Assembly (NCBI GenBank): GCA_024743215.1
Contig: JANSWZ010000001.1
Location: 992,001 to 1,056,000 of the forward strand
Direction: 5' to 3'
DNA length: 64,000 nucleotides
From: Alphaproteobacteria bacterium
GTDB taxonomy: Bacteria > Pseudomonadota > Alphaproteobacteria > Rhizobiales > GCA-2746425
Position numbers and translations under genes: made by a program. Positions 31,766-40,505 of the stretch are shown here, piece after piece. Each line of letters starts with the position of its first letter. Within the stretch, counting starts at the first letter, position 1. Under the pieces are notes generated by a model that was given only the letters and a program-made list of their open reading frames with translations, was not told the origin of the DNA and searched no databases.

Positions 31766-33300
31766 TGATCCTCCTCCCCACGCTTGCCTGCAGGCATCAG
31801 TCGGTCAATCCAACGCGCCACTGCCTTTTGCACCACTGGGAGGCTCAAGATAATACTCAGTAGGATTACGGCTACGAACATTGCCGAGATTGGACGCAGG
31901 AAAAACGGTTCCAGCGACCCGTTGGAAAGCGTCAGCCCCCGCCGCAGCGATTTGTCGAGCAGGCTTCCCAGAATGATACCGAGGACGAGCGGTGCCATCG
32001 GATAGTTCATTTTTCGCAAAACAAACCCAACCAAGCCGAACCCAACCATGACCCAGATGTCAAATATGCGCTGTGTCAACGCAAAGGGTCCAATCACGCA
32101 CAGCGTAAAGACAACTGGCATGAGGAATTCTCTTGGAATGCGCAAGACCAGTATGAACACCCGTGTCAATGACAGCCCGTAGATCGTAATCGCAAGAGTT
32201 GCGAAGAACAGCATGGCTGCGACTGAATAGATGAAGTCAGGCTGCTCGATCATGATCATGGGACCGGGCCGAACCCCATGAATAAACAGGGCGGCGATGA
32301 GAACGGCAGCAGGTGCTGATCCTGGAACAGCAAGGGTCAAGGCTGGAATAAGAGCGCCGGGAACCACGGCACTGTTGCCCGTTTCAGCAGCGATCAAACC
32401 TTCCTTGGAACCAGTGCCATATTCCTTGCGTTCTTTGCTGCTCCGTTTGGATGCCGCGTAAGACGCCCAGGCACCAATATCTTCGCCAACGCCGGGGATA
32501 ATGCCCACCAAAGTTCCGATAATTCCGGAGCGCCCGATTGTGCGTTTGTATTTCCAAAGGTCCGCCAGCTTTGGAAGGATGCGGTCTTCCTTCAGTTCTT
32601 TTGCACTCATTACCGGCTTTTTGCGCAACATCACCGTCAAGACTTCGGCAAAACCAAATGCCCCAACCATGGCCGGGATGAGCGCAATGCCACCATTCAG
32701 CTCAGAAAAGCCGAGATTGAAGCGAATATGGGCATGTATGCCTTCGCTGCCGATCATTGCGACCATCAGGCCGAGGATGCCTGCGATGTATCCTTTTAAC
32801 GGGCTGACGCCCCCAGTGAGCTGGCCTGAGATAACAATTCCAAAGACCGCCAGCCAGAAGAACTCAAACGACCCGAAATCAAGCGCGATGGCAGCCAGAG
32901 CCGGCGCCAGCAAAACCAGCAGCGCGATGCCAACAATTGTGCCCATGGCGGAGCCAGCAGTAGCAAGTGCCATGGCGTAGCCCGCCTGCCCTCGTTGCGC
33001 CAAGGGAAACCCATCAAGGGACGTGGCAGCAGACGCTGGCGTTCCGGGGATATTCAGAAGAATTGCCGATCTGGAGCCACCATAAATTGCCCCCACATAC
33101 ATGCAGATCAGCACCAGGATGGCTGCGTCTTTGTCCAATGTATAAGTGAGTGTGGTCAACAGGGCGACGCCCATGGTGGCCGTGAGCCCAGGCAGACTTC
33201 CGACCAGAATTCCAAGCAAAGTGGCCCACGCTACGTGGAACAGAAACAGCGGTGTTGTGAAGTGGGCAATCGCTGCGAAAAATTGGGTGAGCGCATCCAT
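31762..33300 (-). CDS. tctA: Tripartite tricarboxylate transporter large permease, TctA
   Basis: A 512-residue membrane protein with about 12 helices. The start is ATG 33300, which overlaps the TctB stop (TGATG); a longer frame upstream runs through TctB and is rejected. ATLLGILVGSLPGLTATMGVALL near residue 20 and GGSRSAILLNIPGTPASAATSLDGFPLA near 75-105 are classic TctA signatures, as is GIIPGVGEDIGAWASYA near 300. TctA moves the substrate with ion coupling after delivery by TctC. Substrates of the family range from citrate to aromatic acids and other carboxylates. The adjacent sugar-type enzymes suggest an acid sugar here. Confidence 0.92.
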   Translation of the reverse strand: MDALTQFFAAIAHFTTPLFLFHVAWATLLGILVGSLPGLTATMGVALLTTLTYTLDKDAAILVLICMYVGAIYGGSRSAILLNIPGTPASAATSLDGFPLAQRGQAGYAMALATAGSAMGTIVGIALLVLLAPALAAIALDFGSFEFFWLAVFGIVISGQLTGGVSPLKGYIAGILGLMVAMIGSEGIHAHIRFNLGFSELNGGIALIPAMVGAFGFAEVLTVMLRKKPVMSAKELKEDRILPKLADLWKYKRTIGRSGIIGTLVGIIPGVGEDIGAWASYAASKRSSKERKEYGTGSKEGLIAAETGNSAVVPGALIPALTLAVPGSAPAAVLIAALFIHGVRPGPMIMIEQPDFIYSVAAMLFFATLAITIYGLSLTRVFILVLRIPREFLMPVVFTLCVIGPFALTQRIFDIWVMVGFGLVGFVLRKMNYPMAPLVLGIILGSLLDKSLRRGLTLSNGSLEPFFLRPISAMFVAVILLSIILSLPVVQKAVARWIDRLMPAGKRGEEDQ

Positions 33301-33794
33301 CAGGGGAGCCTCACGAGAAAGCCGTAACGGAACAGCACTGATACACCGACTGCGACCAACACGGCATAAAGTCCAACGAGCAGCATCATTTTCAAGCGAT
33401 TTCCGCCCTTTCCTGACGGCCGCCACAAATACCAGCCGGTAAAGACTGCAATGTAAATTGCAGATGCAACAACGAAAGGAATTCGGCTGACCATGACGAT
33501 TGCAAACAGACAGCTCCAGACAGCAGCGAAACTAAAGTCACGCCAGTTTTCAGAATCTTTCGATGCCTCTGACGTTGACGGGCGCGTTTTCCCCCGTGTG
33601 CTCAGTCCCAGAAAGACCGCACAGACCATCAAGATCAAGCCGAGAAAAATGGGCAGCAGGCCCGGTATGCTGGAGGGATGAATTTGCCGGATTTCAAGCC
33701 GGTCCATTATGAAACCGCCCCAACACATTGCACCACCAAGCAACAGCAGGATGGCGGCAGTTATCCGGTCAGCCATGGGAGATTCAGAATTCAT
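33300..33794 (-). CDS. tctB: Tripartite tricarboxylate transporter small permease, TctB
   Basis: A 164-residue membrane protein with four predicted helices: TAAILLLLGGAMCWGGFIM, IPGLLPIFLGLILMVCAVFLG, FAAVWSCLFAIVMV with VASAIYIAVFTGWYLW, and LVGLYAVLVAVGVSVLF. That is the standard small-subunit topology. It is poorly conserved in sequence but is defined by its place between TctC and TctA. The gap to TctC is 85 bases and its stop overlaps the TctA start. Confidence 0.85.
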   Translation of the reverse strand: MNSESPMADRITAAILLLLGGAMCWGGFIMDRLEIRQIHPSSIPGLLPIFLGLILMVCAVFLGLSTRGKTRPSTSEASKDSENWRDFSFAAVWSCLFAIVMVSRIPFVVASAIYIAVFTGWYLWRPSGKGGNRLKMMLLVGLYAVLVAVGVSVLFRYGFLVRLP

Positions 33795-33879
33795 GAGTGT
33801 ACCTGTTTAGAATTCGCAGGAACGGTGTCCCTATTTGGCGCGCAGAGTAGAGCACTGCGCGCCAAATGGTTGAATGCCC

Positions 33880-34890
33880 TTATGGGCAGTCAATACCAAT
33901 TTCAGACGGGTCAACAATTGCTTCACCGCGCGTTACACGGGCACAGGCTTCCGCAATAACAACCGGCATTGCCCGTTTCATGGCTGCGTCGCCATAGCTT
34001 GGGTCGAAAACGGCACCACGTTCCGTGGCGTAGCTGCTCAATGCTTCTGCATTCATCACGTTTTCCTGCCAGATCTTGTCCACAGTGTCATAGACTTCCT
34101 GAGGAGCACCGACAGGGATAAATACGCCGAAGTAATCGGGTGCAACATGCATGTCTGGAAGAAAATCAGTGATTGGTGGAACCGGATCAATTCCCTCAAC
34201 AATCAATGGCTTGTCTGACAAGACAGCCAGTGCACGCAATTTGCCAGCTTTGATCATTTCAGTCTGTTCAACAGCAAGCTGCGTGGTTGCGGTGACTTCA
34301 CCAGACGCGGCGGCAAGAACAGCTGGATTACCGCCATCATAAGTGACCATACGGGCACCGAACTCACCACCAGCAGCTTCGCCGATGGCCGCAAGAGCCA
34401 TTCCGCCGGATGAATTCACACCGGCGGTGCCAACTTTAACAGTCTCCGCTTCTCTCATGGCTTCAAGCAACTCACCAAAATTCTGGTAAGGCGAATCCGC
34501 ATTCACAGAGACAACGGGTACATTCGCAACATGCAGATAAACACGATAATCATTGATCGAGGTGTTCTCGACAAGACCCGTCACTGAATATGTGGCGTTG
34601 TTGGCAATTGCATTTGCGGTCCATGTGTAACCATCACGCGGTGCATCCAGAGCCGCCTTGGTTCCGATTGAGCCTGATGCACCCGGTTGGTTCACGACAA
34701 CAACAGGCGTGCCCAGTGCTTCCGAAAGAAGCGGTGCCACAACCCGTGTGACCTGATCGGTCGATCCACCAGCTGACCATGGCACAATAATATTAATTGG
34801 CTTGTCCGGCTTCCATTCAGCATTTGCAGGCGCACTCAGCGCCATCATTGCTGCTGCACCAAGCAGACCAATTGTTTTTAACCTCAACAT
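33880..34890 (-). CDS. tctC: Tripartite tricarboxylate transporter substrate-binding protein, TctC
   Basis: A 336-residue periplasmic binding protein. The signal peptide is MLRLKTIGLLGAAAMMALSAPANA (cleavage near 24), followed by the family opening INIIVPWSAGGSTDQVTRV and VVVVNQPGASGSIG. The LAVLSDKP segment and the GVFIPVGAPQEV block are standard. AGGAGGAG lies before the ATG. It captures a carboxylate for TctAB. It is the first gene of the block 34890 to about 27877 and faces the transketolase operon across a 308-base divergent region. Confidence 0.92.
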   Translation of the reverse strand: MLRLKTIGLLGAAAMMALSAPANAEWKPDKPINIIVPWSAGGSTDQVTRVVAPLLSEALGTPVVVVNQPGASGSIGTKAALDAPRDGYTWTANAIANNATYSVTGLVENTSINDYRVYLHVANVPVVSVNADSPYQNFGELLEAMREAETVKVGTAGVNSSGGMALAAIGEAAGGEFGARMVTYDGGNPAVLAAASGEVTATTQLAVEQTEMIKAGKLRALAVLSDKPLIVEGIDPVPPITDFLPDMHVAPDYFGVFIPVGAPQEVYDTVDKIWQENVMNAEALSSYATERGAVFDPSYGDAAMKRAMPVVIAEACARVTRGEAIVDPSEIGIDCP

Positions 34891-34910
34891 ATTTTACTCC
34901 TCCTTTTTTG

Positions 34911-34924
34911 TTACCAACTAGTAA
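34911..34924. promoter_or_regulatory. Candidate TetR operator before TctC
   Basis: TTAC-CAACTA-GTAA, an inverted repeat with an ACTAGT centre, 20 bases upstream of the TctC start codon. A TetR gene is in the same operon. The match is short, so binding is speculative. Confidence 0.35.
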
Positions 34925-35129
34925 GTAATATAAGCCCCTCAAATTTGTCAACCGTCGAAAGCATAGGAAAATACATACCGCTACCGTAGCGCCGTCATGA
35001 GCTTCAAATTCCCGAAATCGAATAAAAATCCAATTCAGGCCAACAGAATGGGAACATCCGATCAGGGGCCAAACCAAGTGCAAACGCTACAATACAGTTG
35101 TGGCATTCCCGGCTCAAAAACTGCAGTTT

Positions 35130-35157
35130 AGTCAAAAGACAACAGTTCTTGACATTT
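35130..35157. promoter_or_regulatory. SorC-type operator, site 1 (transketolase operon)
   Basis: AGTCAAAAGACA-N8-TGACATTT. It matches the site at 42056 at 15 of 20 fixed positions with identical spacing. Its right half overlaps TTGACA (35149-35154), the likely -35 element of the plus-strand operon, which has CATTTT 17 bases on. Confidence 0.6.
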
Positions 35158-35198
35158 GTAAGGGCGCGCTTCATTTTCATTGGAAAGAGGAGGCCTTC

Positions 35199-36134
35199 GT
35201 GCAAAATAGCAAGACAACAGAAGCCGTTGCGGCAGGCATACGGAAACGTGTTTTTGAACATGCCATGCGCAACAATGGCGGCTATCTCAGCCAGGCATGC
35301 TCGGCTGCCGAGCAATTGGCTTTTCTCTACAATGAGGCCCTGACTCTTGGGGACCCTACCCTGCCCGCAATACCAAAGCCGTTCGGTGGCGTGCCGTCTG
35401 CGACCAACCCGGAATATCACACGGGCGCGGGTTATAATGGTCCCTTTGAACCCCAATTTGACCGCTTGTTCATAGCGCCTGCCCATTATGCATTGGTTGC
35501 CTATGCGACATTGATCGAAGTTGGCCGCATGGATGCCAAAGGCCTTGAAATGTTCAACCAGGATGGTTCTTCCGTCGAAATGATCGGCGCAGAACATTCC
35601 CCCGGAATGGAGGTCCACAACGGGACATTGGGCATTGGATTTTCAACGGGAGCTGGCCTGGCATTTGGTCGCAAACGCCGTGGCGAGACAGGTGATGTCT
35701 GCGTTTTCATGTCCGATGGCGAAGTACAGGAAGGCCAGACCTGGGAGGCCGTACAGGCCGCTGCACACCATCAGATAGACAATCTTTGGGCCTTGATGGA
35801 CGTCAATGACCAACAGTGCGATGGAGCAATGGACAGCGTGATGGAAGTCGGTGATATCGCCGCCAAATTTCGCAATTTCGGAGCCGTCTGTGTGGAAATT
35901 GATGCGCACGACCTGGATGCTTTGCGTGAGGCCAAACAAACGCCGCATGAAGGCAAACCACTCATCATTCTTGCGCGGTCTTCGCCCACACAAGGGATGG
36001 AATTCCTGCGACGACGCTTCCCGCGCCTTCACTATGTGCGCTTTAAATCTCAGGAGGAGCGCGCAGAGATGAACATTTCTATCGCAGCTGAATTGGGTAT
36101 TGATCCAGTCGATTTGACAGATGGAGGGCATTGA
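35199..36134 (+). CDS. Transketolase-like protein, N-terminal (thiamine-pyrophosphate-binding) subunit
   Basis: A 311-residue protein starting at GTG 35199 with GAGGAGG 6 bases upstream; the open frame reaches back to 35100 without coding character. The TPP-binding signature is SDGEVQEGQTWEAVQAAAHH (about residues 171-190), followed by WALMDVNDQQ. GGYLSQACSAAE near the start is the substrate-channel region. Transketolase is split over two genes here, as in some archaea and in sugar catabolic clusters. The enzyme would transfer or release a two-carbon ketol unit. It is cotranscribed with the C-subunit (1-base gap) and the RuBisCO-like gene. Similar split enzymes act on D-apulose-4-phosphate in apiose pathways, so apiose-type substrates are an alternative. 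Confidence 0.88.
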   Translation: MQNSKTTEAVAAGIRKRVFEHAMRNNGGYLSQACSAAEQLAFLYNEALTLGDPTLPAIPKPFGGVPSATNPEYHTGAGYNGPFEPQFDRLFIAPAHYALVAYATLIEVGRMDAKGLEMFNQDGSSVEMIGAEHSPGMEVHNGTLGIGFSTGAGLAFGRKRRGETGDVCVFMSDGEVQEGQTWEAVQAAAHHQIDNLWALMDVNDQQCDGAMDSVMEVGDIAAKFRNFGAVCVEIDAHDLDALREAKQTPHEGKPLIILARSSPTQGMEFLRRRFPRLHYVRFKSQEERAEMNISIAAELGIDPVDLTDGGH

Positions 36135-36135
36135 T

Positions 36136-37140
36136 ATGGTGGAGATGGTCAGTCGACCCTATGCAAGCGCATTTGAAAGCTATGCAACGGCAAATCCTGA
36201 TGTGCTGTGTCTCTCAGCGGATCTGACGTCCTCCTGTGAAATTGACGGGTTCCGTGACAGACATCCGGACCAGTTCATTTCTTTGGGAATGGCTGAACAA
36301 AACATGATGAGTTTTGCAGGTGGGCTTGGCCTGGCCGGATATCGTCCCTTCCTGCATTCCTTTGGCGTTTTTCTGTATCGACGCCCTTATGACCAACTTA
36401 TTGCTTCGGTCGCCTATCCACGGCGCAAAGTACGGTTGATGGGTTTTTTGCCCGGCATTACAACGCCTGGCGGCATGACCCACCAATCCATTGAGGATGT
36501 GGCGGTGATGCGGTCGATCCCCAATATGACTATTTTGGAAACGGGCGATGCAACAGAGGTGGAAAGCATCTGTGAGGCAGCGGATTCCATCGATGGACCG
36601 GTCTATTGCCGCGTCCTGCGCGGTTCCATACCCCGCCTTTTCGACACGCCGATCAAAGTCGGGCAAATGCGTGAATTGGCGCTGGGGGAAGACATACTGG
36701 TCATCACCTCAGGCATAGCGACCGAAGAAGCATTGCGGGCACGTAGCGCACTGGAAAAATCCGGCGTTTCAATTCGGCATCTGCACATCAACACGATCAA
36801 GCCATTTGGTGAAGAAGCGCTGCTGGATCACATTGGCTCTGTCAGCAAGGGCGTTGTCGTTCTTGAAAACCACGTCACAGAGGGCGGTATTGGATCGCTA
36901 GTTGCGGAAATCATGGCGGATAATGGCGTCGGTAAAAAGCTTGTGCGCCTGGGCCTGCGAGATACATTTGCTCACGGTGGATCACGCGCATATCTGATGG
37001 GCCACTACGGACTTGATGCTGCCGCCCTTGTGGCCGGCATTGAAAAACTGCTCGGCAGCAAAACTGGAATAACCGAAGAACAGCTGACCAGCACACGCAT
37101 TGATGCCGTTCATTCCGCTGTGAAAGCAGAGGCGCTTTGA
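36136..37140 (+). CDS. Transketolase-like protein, C-terminal (pyrimidine-binding) subunit
   Basis: A 334-residue protein. ATG 36136 has GGAGG 9 bases upstream and is preferred to ATG 36121. LGMAEQNMMSFAGGLGLAGYRPFLHSF (about residues 54-80) contains the Glu that activates TPP. GFLPGITTPGGMTHQSIEDVAVMRSIP is the classic substrate-site block, and residues about 190-320 form the C-terminal transketolase domain (ILVITSGIATEEAL, VLENHVTEGGIGS). It pairs with the preceding gene. The DXS-like and transketolase-like groups are close in this region, so either chemistry is possible. Confidence 0.88.
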   Translation: MVEMVSRPYASAFESYATANPDVLCLSADLTSSCEIDGFRDRHPDQFISLGMAEQNMMSFAGGLGLAGYRPFLHSFGVFLYRRPYDQLIASVAYPRRKVRLMGFLPGITTPGGMTHQSIEDVAVMRSIPNMTILETGDATEVESICEAADSIDGPVYCRVLRGSIPRLFDTPIKVGQMRELALGEDILVITSGIATEEALRARSALEKSGVSIRHLHINTIKPFGEEALLDHIGSVSKGVVVLENHVTEGGIGSLVAEIMADNGVGKKLVRLGLRDTFAHGGSRAYLMGHYGLDAAALVAGIEKLLGSKTGITEEQLTSTRIDAVHSAVKAEAL

Positions 37141-37143
37141 CCG

Positions 37144-38268
37144 ATGGCTGATGATAACCGGTTTCGCGTCACCTACCGTATTTTTGCAGGAGACGAGAGC
37201 GAAGCAAATACGCGCGCCAAAGACATAGCGCTTGAACAGACTGTTGAAATTCCGGACGATGTGGTTCCGGACGGTTTCATTCGCGATGAAATCGTCGGGC
37301 ATGTTGAAGCTGTTAACGGGCAAAAAAATGGCTCGTATGACGCCATCATTTCCTATGCACCGGACAGCGCCGGTCATGAAGTCGTTCAATTGATCAATGT
37401 GATCTTTGGCAATACGTCAATTCAGCAAAATGTGCGTGTTGTCGGCTTTGATGCGGGCCCGGAAATTGAGCGCCGATTTACCGGTGCCCGATTTGGCATT
37501 GATGGCCTGCGCGCCCTCACGGGCAGAAAAAGCGGTGGCTTGATTTCACCTGTCATCAAGCCACAAGGCTCCTCACCGGCTCAATTAGCGCTGATTGCCT
37601 CTCGCTGTGTTGCTGGCGGGGCTGACATCATCAAAGATGACCATGGGCTGGCCAATCAGACAATGGCCCCCTTTGAAGACAGGCTGAAAGCGGTCAGCGA
37701 CGCTGTTGCTGAGGCCAATGCCAAACATGGCACCAAAGCGCTCTATTTCGTCAACATTACTGGCCACACCAGCAATGTAGTCGAAGAGGCCTTCCGGGCG
37801 AAAGAAGCTGGTGCGGGTGGCGTGCTTATCATGCCCGGTCTCATAGGGTTTGGCACTGCACAGCATTTGGCAGCCAATGCGGACTTCGGACTTCCTGTTA
37901 TGACGCATCCCGCGTTTACCGGCCCGTTTGTTCTCACGCCGACAACAGGCATCGACCATGCCATCATGTATGGCACATTTCAAAGACTGGCCGGATCAGA
38001 CATTTCGGTTTTCCCGAATGTCGGCGGACGGTTTGGCTTTACGCGGGAAGAGTGTTTGTCCATTGCCGATGCCTGCCGTCAGCCTGACGGGATGGGAGCG
38101 CCCATGATGCCATCGCCCGGTGGTGGTATGAGTGTGGATCGCGCTCAGGATATGGTTTCCATGTATGGAGAAGATGTCGTCTTTCTGCTTGGTGGCAGTC
38201 TGCTGCGTCAGCGCGACAGGATCGGAGATACAGTCAAAGCCATGCGGGACGCTATAGATAGTATTTAG
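37144..38268 (+). CDS. RuBisCO-like protein (form IV)
   Basis: A 374-residue RuBisCO large-subunit homologue. Lys139 (VIKPQG) corresponds to catalytic Lys175 of true RuBisCO, and Lys164 in GGADIIKDDHG to the carbamylated Lys201. Asp166 is kept, but the metal-ligand Glu204 is His167, and the second KPK Lys is Gln. PSPGGGMS and LLGGSLL replace the usual phosphate-binding loops. Carboxylation of ribulose bisphosphate is therefore not expected. Known roles of form IV enzymes are enolisation or isomerisation in methionine salvage (MtnW, R. rubrum methylthioribulose-1-phosphate isomerase) and decarboxylation in isoapionate pathways. The MtnK and MtnA genes in the same regulon favour a methylthioribulose-phosphate-type substrate. 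Confidence 0.9.
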   Translation: MADDNRFRVTYRIFAGDESEANTRAKDIALEQTVEIPDDVVPDGFIRDEIVGHVEAVNGQKNGSYDAIISYAPDSAGHEVVQLINVIFGNTSIQQNVRVVGFDAGPEIERRFTGARFGIDGLRALTGRKSGGLISPVIKPQGSSPAQLALIASRCVAGGADIIKDDHGLANQTMAPFEDRLKAVSDAVAEANAKHGTKALYFVNITGHTSNVVEEAFRAKEAGAGGVLIMPGLIGFGTAQHLAANADFGLPVMTHPAFTGPFVLTPTTGIDHAIMYGTFQRLAGSDISVFPNVGGRFGFTREECLSIADACRQPDGMGAPMMPSPGGGMSVDRAQDMVSMYGEDVVFLLGGSLLRQRDRIGDTVKAMRDAIDSI

Positions 38269-38312
38269 AGCCAATTTAGAACGCAGATGTTCTTAATATT
38301 TGCGCTCACAAA

Positions 38313-38341
38313 AAAGCCGCCTGTCATGAACAGGCGGCTTT
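38313..38341. terminator. Bidirectional intrinsic terminator
   Basis: AAAGCCGCCTGT and ACAGGCGGCTTT form a 12-bp perfect stem with a 5-base loop. An A run precedes it on the plus strand, giving a T run for the minus strand. It lies between the convergent RuBisCO-like gene and the ABC binding-protein gene. Confidence 0.9.
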
Positions 38342-38359
38342 CGTGTTAGTGCTGTTAGC

Positions 38360-39409
38360 TTAGCGCGCTGGCAGCGGCATCCACTCTGTCATCGCAACAT
38401 CGGCATGGGCGAATTGTGGCATGTTGGCCGACAGATCTGACATGTTCTTGATGTCATTTTCATTCAGGAATGCCTGCGTGATCAAAGTTGGCGGCACTAC
38501 AACCTGCGCACCGGGATTTTCGCCGGTCAGCATGATTGCAAGCGCACGCACGGACACTTCACCAACAACGGCAGGGTTGGTGGCAACCGTTGCTTTCCAG
38601 GCACTGTCTGGCTCCCGCATGGCTGAAATATCAGCCGTGGATACGTCTGCGGAATAGATGCTGACATCAGATGTGAGGCCTGCTTCGTCGACCGCAATCT
38701 TCACACCTTTGGCAAACTCATCATAAGGGGCAAAGAACACCGTGATGTCCTGATTTGCCTGCAGGACGGAGCGCGCCTGATTTGCATTGGAGTTGGCAAT
38801 CGGATTGTCGAGCGTACCCATTTGGGCTCTTTCAACAATTCCCGGATTGGCAGCTTTGACTTCTTCCCATGCAACATGGCGTCGGTCGAGTGGCGCAATA
38901 CCCGGAACGTAGACGTATCCAGCGTTCCATTCGGTACCATTATCCTTGATCGCCTGCTCAAGAGCCAGTTTACCCAGGAGGTAATCAGACTGTTCGATCT
39001 GCGGGATTGCGTCATTTTCAACATTCACGTCAAAGGCAACAACTTTGATGCCCGCATCCACGGCCCGCTGCGCCGCTTCCTGCATGGATTCAGTCAGGCC
39101 GTGCTGGATAATGATGCCATCGACACCAAGAGCGATGGCCTGATCCACCATATCGGCCTGCAAGGCAGCGTCTTGACGACTGTCAAAGATACGCAGGTCC
39201 AGACCAATTGCCTCGGCCTGCTTTTCGACACCAGACAAATAGGCCTGGAAAAAATCGCCTGTGGACAGATAGCGTACTAGCGCAATCTTGACGTCACCTG
39301 GATTGTCCAATGGTGCGGGCATGGACTGCGCAAACCCGGTGCCAATTGTTGCGGCCCCGACTGCCACGCTGGCAAAAAGCCCTAAAACAGATCTTCTTAG
39401 AATTTTCAT
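38360..39409 (-). CDS. Sugar ABC transporter, periplasmic binding protein (RbsB-like)
   Basis: A 349-residue periplasmic binding protein of the ribose/autoinducer-2 type (peripla_BP_4). A signal peptide (LGLFASVAVGAATIGTGFAQ, cleavage near 28) is followed by VKIALVRYLSTGDFFQAYLSGVEKQA. The middle has GVDGIIIQHGLTESM and VVAFDVNVEND, and the C-terminal lobe has VTVFFAPYDEFAKG. The family binds pentoses and other furanoses in the periplasm. It is the last gene of the operon ATPase-permease-binding protein. With MtnK in the regulon, a 5-substituted ribose such as methylthioribose is a candidate ligand. Confidence 0.9.
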   Translation of the reverse strand: MKILRRSVLGLFASVAVGAATIGTGFAQSMPAPLDNPGDVKIALVRYLSTGDFFQAYLSGVEKQAEAIGLDLRIFDSRQDAALQADMVDQAIALGVDGIIIQHGLTESMQEAAQRAVDAGIKVVAFDVNVENDAIPQIEQSDYLLGKLALEQAIKDNGTEWNAGYVYVPGIAPLDRRHVAWEEVKAANPGIVERAQMGTLDNPIANSNANQARSVLQANQDITVFFAPYDEFAKGVKIAVDEAGLTSDVSIYSADVSTADISAMREPDSAWKATVATNPAVVGEVSVRALAIMLTGENPGAQVVVPPTLITQAFLNENDIKNMSDLSANMPQFAHADVAMTEWMPLPAR

Positions 39410-39437
39410 TTGGTTTCTCTCCCTGTTGAGTTGGTCG

Positions 39438-40505
39438 TCAATGACCGGCCGTTTTGCGGGCCGATAATGAAAAAGTGAATACGAGTGCGATCACAAGAAC
39501 CGCGCCCTTTATGAAATCCTGCGTGTAGTAAGGCGCGTTCATCATGGTCAGACCTTGCAAAAGGATGCCGACAAAGAGCGCGCCCATTGCCGTGCCGAAG
39601 GCATTGGGTTTCGCCGCCCCCAGCACCGCAAAACCGATCAGGGACGCTGCAACGGCATCCAGCAGCAGATTGGTGCCCGATGCGATATCACCGCGCCCCA
39701 ACCGGGCTGCGAGCAACATGCCTGCGATCGAGGCCAGAACACCGGAAATCATATAGGCGGTGACCTTGTAGCGTTTGACATTTGTGCCCGTCAGGGCGGC
39801 CGCGCGCTCATTTGAGCCAATGGCATACATCAGCCGGCCATGCCGCGTTGTTTCCAGAAATATCCAGATCAGAATGGCAATGACGATAAGGAAGACCACC
39901 GGAATCGGGAGCAGTTTTTCAAGAAAGAAATCAAATCGATGCCGGCCCATGGCAAGAAACAGCGGGTCGAATGTGCCATTGGCTGTCGTACCATCAGGCA
40001 ACACCATCCCAGTTGAGATTGACCGTCCAGCGGTCGGAATGCGCTGCAGCCCCACCAGCAGGAACATCATTCCCAGAGTTGCCAACAAATCCGGGACTTT
40101 GAACCGGACAATCAGAATTCCGTTCACCAGCCCGATAAAGGCGCCCATGAAAAGGCATGCGACAACCGCAACGGCTGCAGGTTGCTCCATGACCACCATC
40201 ACATAGGCTGCCAGCATCATTGCAGATGTTGCCACCGAGCCGATGGACAGATCAAAGCCACCCACAACCAAAGTACAGGTCACGCCAAGAGCCAATATGC
40301 CTGTCATGGCAACGGACTGGAATATGAACACGGCTGAGCGCGGTCCAGCAAACCCGTTGGCGAAAATGGAAAAGAAGATGGCCAGCCCGACCAGCAACGC
40401 CAGAAAACCATAGCGAATTGCCAGATCAAGCCCGCTCGACTGCCCTTTTTTGGCAGACGCCTTCGGCTGAGCGGTGATCCCGCTGTCTTGCACATCAGTG
40501 CTCAT
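39438..40505 (-). CDS. Sugar ABC transporter, permease (RbsC-like)
   Basis: A 355-residue permease with about ten helices and a hydrophilic N-terminus. VTCTLVVGGFDLSIGSVATSAMMLAAYV (about 95-122) and GSNERAAALTGTNVKRYKVTAYMISGVLA (about 225-255) are the standard RbsC motifs; the latter is the ATPase-coupling loop. Its start overlaps the ATPase stop by 4 bases (ATGA). A single permease gene implies a homodimer in the membrane. Confidence 0.92.
   Translation of the reverse strand: MSTDVQDSGITAQPKASAKKGQSSGLDLAIRYGFLALLVGLAIFFSIFANGFAGPRSAVFIFQSVAMTGILALGVTCTLVVGGFDLSIGSVATSAMMLAAYVMVVMEQPAAVAVVACLFMGAFIGLVNGILIVRFKVPDLLATLGMMFLLVGLQRIPTAGRSISTGMVLPDGTTANGTFDPLFLAMGRHRFDFFLEKLLPIPVVFLIVIAILIWIFLETTRHGRLMYAIGSNERAAALTGTNVKRYKVTAYMISGVLASIAGMLLAARLGRGDIASGTNLLLDAVAASLIGFAVLGAAKPNAFGTAMGALFVGILLQGLTMMNAPYYTQDFIKGAVLVIALVFTFSLSARKTAGH

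Larger units (their letters stand above)
34891..35198. promoter_or_regulatory. Divergent regulatory region between TctC and split-transketolase operons
   Basis: This 308-base region has no gene. The left part holds a TetR-type inverted repeat close to TctC. The right part holds the third SorC-type operator (35130-35157), overlapping a TTGACA at 35149-35154. The preferred GTG start of the transketolase gene follows at 35199, preceded by a strong GAGGAGG. Confidence 0.6.

Noticed and set aside
33301-33426. Extended TctA N-terminus
   Set aside because: It runs inside tctB; the ATG at 33300 overlaps the tctB stop and starts the known TctA domain.
35100-35198. Upstream extension of the transketolase N-subunit
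   Set aside because: It spans the operator and promoter and lacks family similarity; GTG 35199 has a strong ribosome-binding site.
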